From: Piromyces finnis
Lineage: Eukaryota > Neocallimastigomycota > Neocallimastigomycetes > Neocallimastigales > Neocallimastigaceae
DNA length: 64,000 bases
Assembly (NCBI GenBank): GCA_002104945.1
Contig: MCFH01000037.1
Location: 356,501-420,500 of the forward strand
Reading direction: 5' to 3'
In this document: positions 59,985-64,000 of the stretch, piece by piece
Numbering within the stretch: the first letter of the stretch is position 1
Layout of the letters: every line of letters starts with the position of its first letter
The notes under the pieces: generated by a model
Databases searched by the model: none
Told to the model about the DNA's origin: nothing
The model's input: only the letters and a program-made list of their open reading frames with translations
Translations under genes and position numbers: made by a program

Positions 59985-62456
59985 ACCAAATAAATTAACC
60001 AAAAGCTCAACAATATAATTATTTTTATAAGTAAAAGACAAAGTAAAAAATAATATAAAACTTATGTATTACTAAGTTTTAAAGAGTTATTAATATTAAG
60101 AGGGATTTTATATATATATATATACTTTATATTCTTTTCTGTTTTTAGTTAAAATATGAAATAAATAATTTTTTGAAAGTAATAAATAAATTAACTACTA
60201 TTAATTTTATTATTATTTTTAGTTAAAAGTTTTAAAAAGATCATTGTTGAGTTTATGATTTTTCTAAATATTCTTTTAAACTAGTAATATGTTAATATTG
60301 CCCTTTGTGGCAATGAAGTATATAAATATGATTATTTATAATGTCCATATTCAAATAATTTAAATAATTATTAAAAAAGGTTCATAATACTCAAAATTTT
60401 TATAAGTTTTGAAGTAATATGCCATTATTTTCATTATATATGAATTTTTTTTAGAATAATATCATTTCTGGTAATTATAGAAATCAATAACATTACCATT
60501 GAAGTAATTAATCATTGCATATTTTACCATATTTTATAGTAGTAATTAAATAAGTGTTTATTTCTATTATAATGAAGATAATTGTATAAAAAAAGTGATA
60601 TATTATATTATAAATTATATTTTTATTAATTATATTTTATTATATGAAACTTTAATTAATAAATCAGTATATACAGAATATTATATTATAATTATTATAA
60701 ATAAGAATTAAATAATTAGTACAGAATACATTGTCCATCCATACAATGATATTGCTAATCTATATAAATATTATTATAGTAGTATGATGAAATTAATATT
60801 ATACTTTAAGTAAGCATTATTATCAACATTTAGTTGTAATTGATATATATATATTTTTATAATTTATGTTTAGAAATAAAATTGAAAATACATTTCTAAT
60901 TATTCATATACTTTAATTTTTTTTGAGACCCATATCCAGCAATTTTACTAATGAAATAATAACTATTAGTACAAATATCCCATTTTTAGATATAACAATA
61001 TCAAAGGAATTATTGTGTATTGTGAAAAATTACTATCTATTATATAATGATTTTGTTCTTCCAGTATAAAAAGATGGAAAGAAGAGAAGTTATCGTAATT
61101 TTAGTGAATATAAATAAATTTTTGATTCTTATTAAATTACTAATTTTATCTTTGAAGTATTGTAGAATTTATAGTATATCTTTGATAATTATTGTTTTTT
61201 ACCATAATTTATACCATAATTTATATTTTCAGTTAAATAATAGCTAAATATCCTCATATTAAGATAAACTCTTTTCTGAGTTAATAACTTTTAATTTATA
61301 TATTTTTTTGTTTTCTTTTCTAAATAACATCAAATATAATATTTATTTTTTAGTAAGGACCATCATTCATTTTTTTTTTCAATTCATTACTATTTTGATA
61401 TTAAATTTGGTTATTAATTTCCATTAATTTCCATATTTAACTTAATGAAAAACAACAACAACAGCATATTCTTCATAGTTAACATTTAATTATTTCATAT
61501 TTTTATTCAATTTACTAAATAATAAATAATTCTAATTTGTTGAGATTTAAATAAAATAATACAATTTGATGAAGAAAGAAATATGATTAAAAATTCAAAT
61601 AACTATAATGAATTAAATAGTAGTTGGAAATAAAGAAATTTACTAATAGTCAATAGTTATAAAGAATAACCGAAGATTATTTGTTTTATTTGCATAATTT
61701 AAAATGGATAATATTTACATTATTAAGTATTATTATTAAATATTATTAGAATCTTAAATTTTTTGTTTGTGTATATTAATATTTAAATTTAAGTCATAAT
61801 ATATAATTTGAAAAAAAAAAAAAAATTGAATGTAACTTTTTTTTTTCTCTTTAATAGTTTAATAAATTTCAATTATTTTTTAAAATAAAATAAAAAAGAA
61901 TTATAATAATATGTTAGTGTTAATAGATTTCTTAAAAAAAAAAAAAAACTATTCAGTACAGTCAAACTCCCTCTTTTTTTTTTTTCAATTCATTATAATC
62001 TTGATACTTTTATATCTTAGAGTAATGTTATTATAATAAGAAATAATATTTATTAAAAATAACTTTTTTATCATAAAAAGTATGATATTAATACAAATAC
62101 TTCTTATAATAACAATAAGATTTAGCATGTAATTGAAAAAATATTTAAATATGATAATACTTATTGTTTTAACAAATTGCAATAATTTCTTATAATTAAA
62201 TATAAAGAAGATAATTATTAAAATATTGTAATAGTAATCAATCATTTATGGATATAGCAAACTATATACTGCTATATACTATTTGAGTTATTGATTTAAT
62301 CATATAATTTAAAAATTAAATATATTATGTTTAATAAGTAAAATTTTGATTAAAAATCATAAGAATTCTGTGGTTATATATATACAACCATAGATATATT
62401 AACTTTTTTTTAAACTTTTTTTTTAATTAAATTTTAAAAATTAAGTGTTATTTGTA

Positions 62457-62652
<196 letters not shown>

Positions 62653-64000
62653 ATTATAATTACCAAAAACTTGGTAAAAAATTAAATCAATAAATTTATA
62701 TGCTTAATTCCATAAATTATCCAATCATCACATTGATCTTAATTAAAAATCTTTAAAAATATGATTAATTATCATATTTTTTTATTATAATTAAGGTTTT
62801 AATATTATAATTATGATAAAAGTATATTAAAAAAGAAATAGTACAAAATTTATTGAAAGTTTGATTAATTATTATTTTCATATTTTTATTAATTAAAATT
62901 ATTAATCACCACAATATTTATATATTATTTATATAGCTATTATATTTTTAATATATGTTAAAGATTCATTTATGTAATATATACAAATAACTATAATTTA
63001 TTTATATAATCATAAACAAAAATAAACAAAAAGGATCATATTATTAATATTATAAAAAAGTAAAATATCCCTTTTTTTTTCTTTATATTTTTTTTTATTA
63101 CTAAATTATTGATTTTAGTAAATTATTCCATTATAATTGTTGAATATTATTATATATTTTCAATATTTATACTATTACTTGGTGATAGTTTCTCTCATAT
63201 TTTTTTTTAAAAAGTAAATATTAACATAATGAAAAATATTTTATGGCTTTTTAAGAATAATAAAAAATTATTTTTTTCATAGAAGACGTTTCAATGTTGG
63301 GAAATAGTAATACAATTATGATTAAATAAAATTATATGATGCATATGCATTTAATTACAACAGTATCATGTAGAGCAAAATTAGCATATACAGTAATATA
63401 TATATATATATATATATATATGAAAAAAGAAATAATTTAAAGTTAACAATTTATTATCAATGTCGTTATGATGAAATAATGAAAATAATAAAATAAATTG
63501 TCCATAAGGTTTATATTCAAACAAGTAAAGAAACAAACAAAACAAAACGAACAACTAAACAAACAAAACATTTTATTCAATAGTTATTTAATTTAATGAT
63601 AAGGAATGTCAATAAATTGCAAAGTGAAAATAAAAAGATAATTTATATAATAGTAAAAAAGTAATAATTGATAATTGGTATATAGTTGAATATATATTAT
63701 TAATTTATTATTTATATTTATATTTAAATGATTTGAGAAAAATTACGTTTGTATTAAAGCAACAAATAATAAGAAACTAAATTTTTCATTATATATTTTT
63801 TTATTTCTATTTAAAATCATATTTATTAAAGTTTATTTATATAGATAAATAAACCTTCTGTAATAATAATGGAGTACAAGCAAGTTTTATATGGTAATTT
63901 CATGAAAGTTCTTTAAACATTATTGTTAATAATTATACATTTATATACAAAAATTATACAAAATTATTTGATAATATTTTTTTTTTGGTAAATTAAATAT

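Noticed and set aside
61047-61247. 66-codon open frame
   Set aside because: Same chance composition. The tail repeats a short duplicated sequence (accataatttat) and shows no domain.
61985-62245. 86-codon Ile/Asn-rich open frame, minus strand
   Set aside because: Composition typical of random AT-rich sequence; no flanking gene signals.

Overview
The window looks like nuclear DNA of an early-diverging, extremely AT-rich fungus, most likely an anaerobic gut fungus (Neocallimastigomycota). Supporting signs are: very AT-rich intergenic deserts full of homopolymers and (ATT)n/(AAAT)n arrays; short spliceosomal introns (125-283 bp); Asn/Gln-rich proteins; a secreted CBM18 plus polysaccharide-deacetylase protein; a CotH-kinase-family secreted protein; and an intronless, bacterial-looking cysteine synthase. 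The species cannot be fixed from sequence alone.

Layout. 1-7072: two copies of one APE-type non-LTR retrotransposon (LINE) on the minus strand, head to tail. The first is 5'-truncated. The second carries an intact 1508-codon ORF, and its poly(A) tail is fused to the truncated end of the first. 7073-8689: non-coding, with a 124-bp palindrome-bearing tandem repeat. 8690-10120: chitin-binding deacetylase (minus). 10121-13941: gene-free. 13942-14862: cysteine synthase (plus). 15662-17803: three-exon CotH-family gene (minus), divergent from the five-exon SEC31 gene at 18780-23585 (plus). 23586-30137: mostly non-coding, with a lone gag-like ORF and minisatellites.

30138-42576: two different Ty3/gypsy-type LTR retrotransposons, both minus strand, lying end to end and separated by four A residues. 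Both sit directly upstream of a tRNA-Ala(UGC) gene at 42591-42662. Element A (30138-34676) has LTRs, gag and protease but no reverse transcriptase or integrase. Element B (34681-42576) is complete, with LTRs that look identical, gag, and pol with PR-RT-RH-IN. In both elements gag and pol are joined by a -1 frameshift at the heptamer T TTA AAT, followed 6-7 nt later by a stable hairpin with an 8-nt loop. Element B's primer-binding site matches 18 nt of the 3' end of the very tRNA-Ala it sits beside.

43847-45529: two-exon forkhead transcription factor gene (minus). 45530-64000: about 18.5 kb with no supportable gene, only AT-rich sequence and microsatellite arrays.

The host genes are housekeeping or secretory (COPII coat, cysteine synthesis, forkhead regulator, cell-wall/chitin-active enzyme, CotH protein) and do not form one pathway. 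The most interesting part is the tRNA-associated retrotransposon hotspot, with its shared recoding signal and the match between primer tRNA and target.
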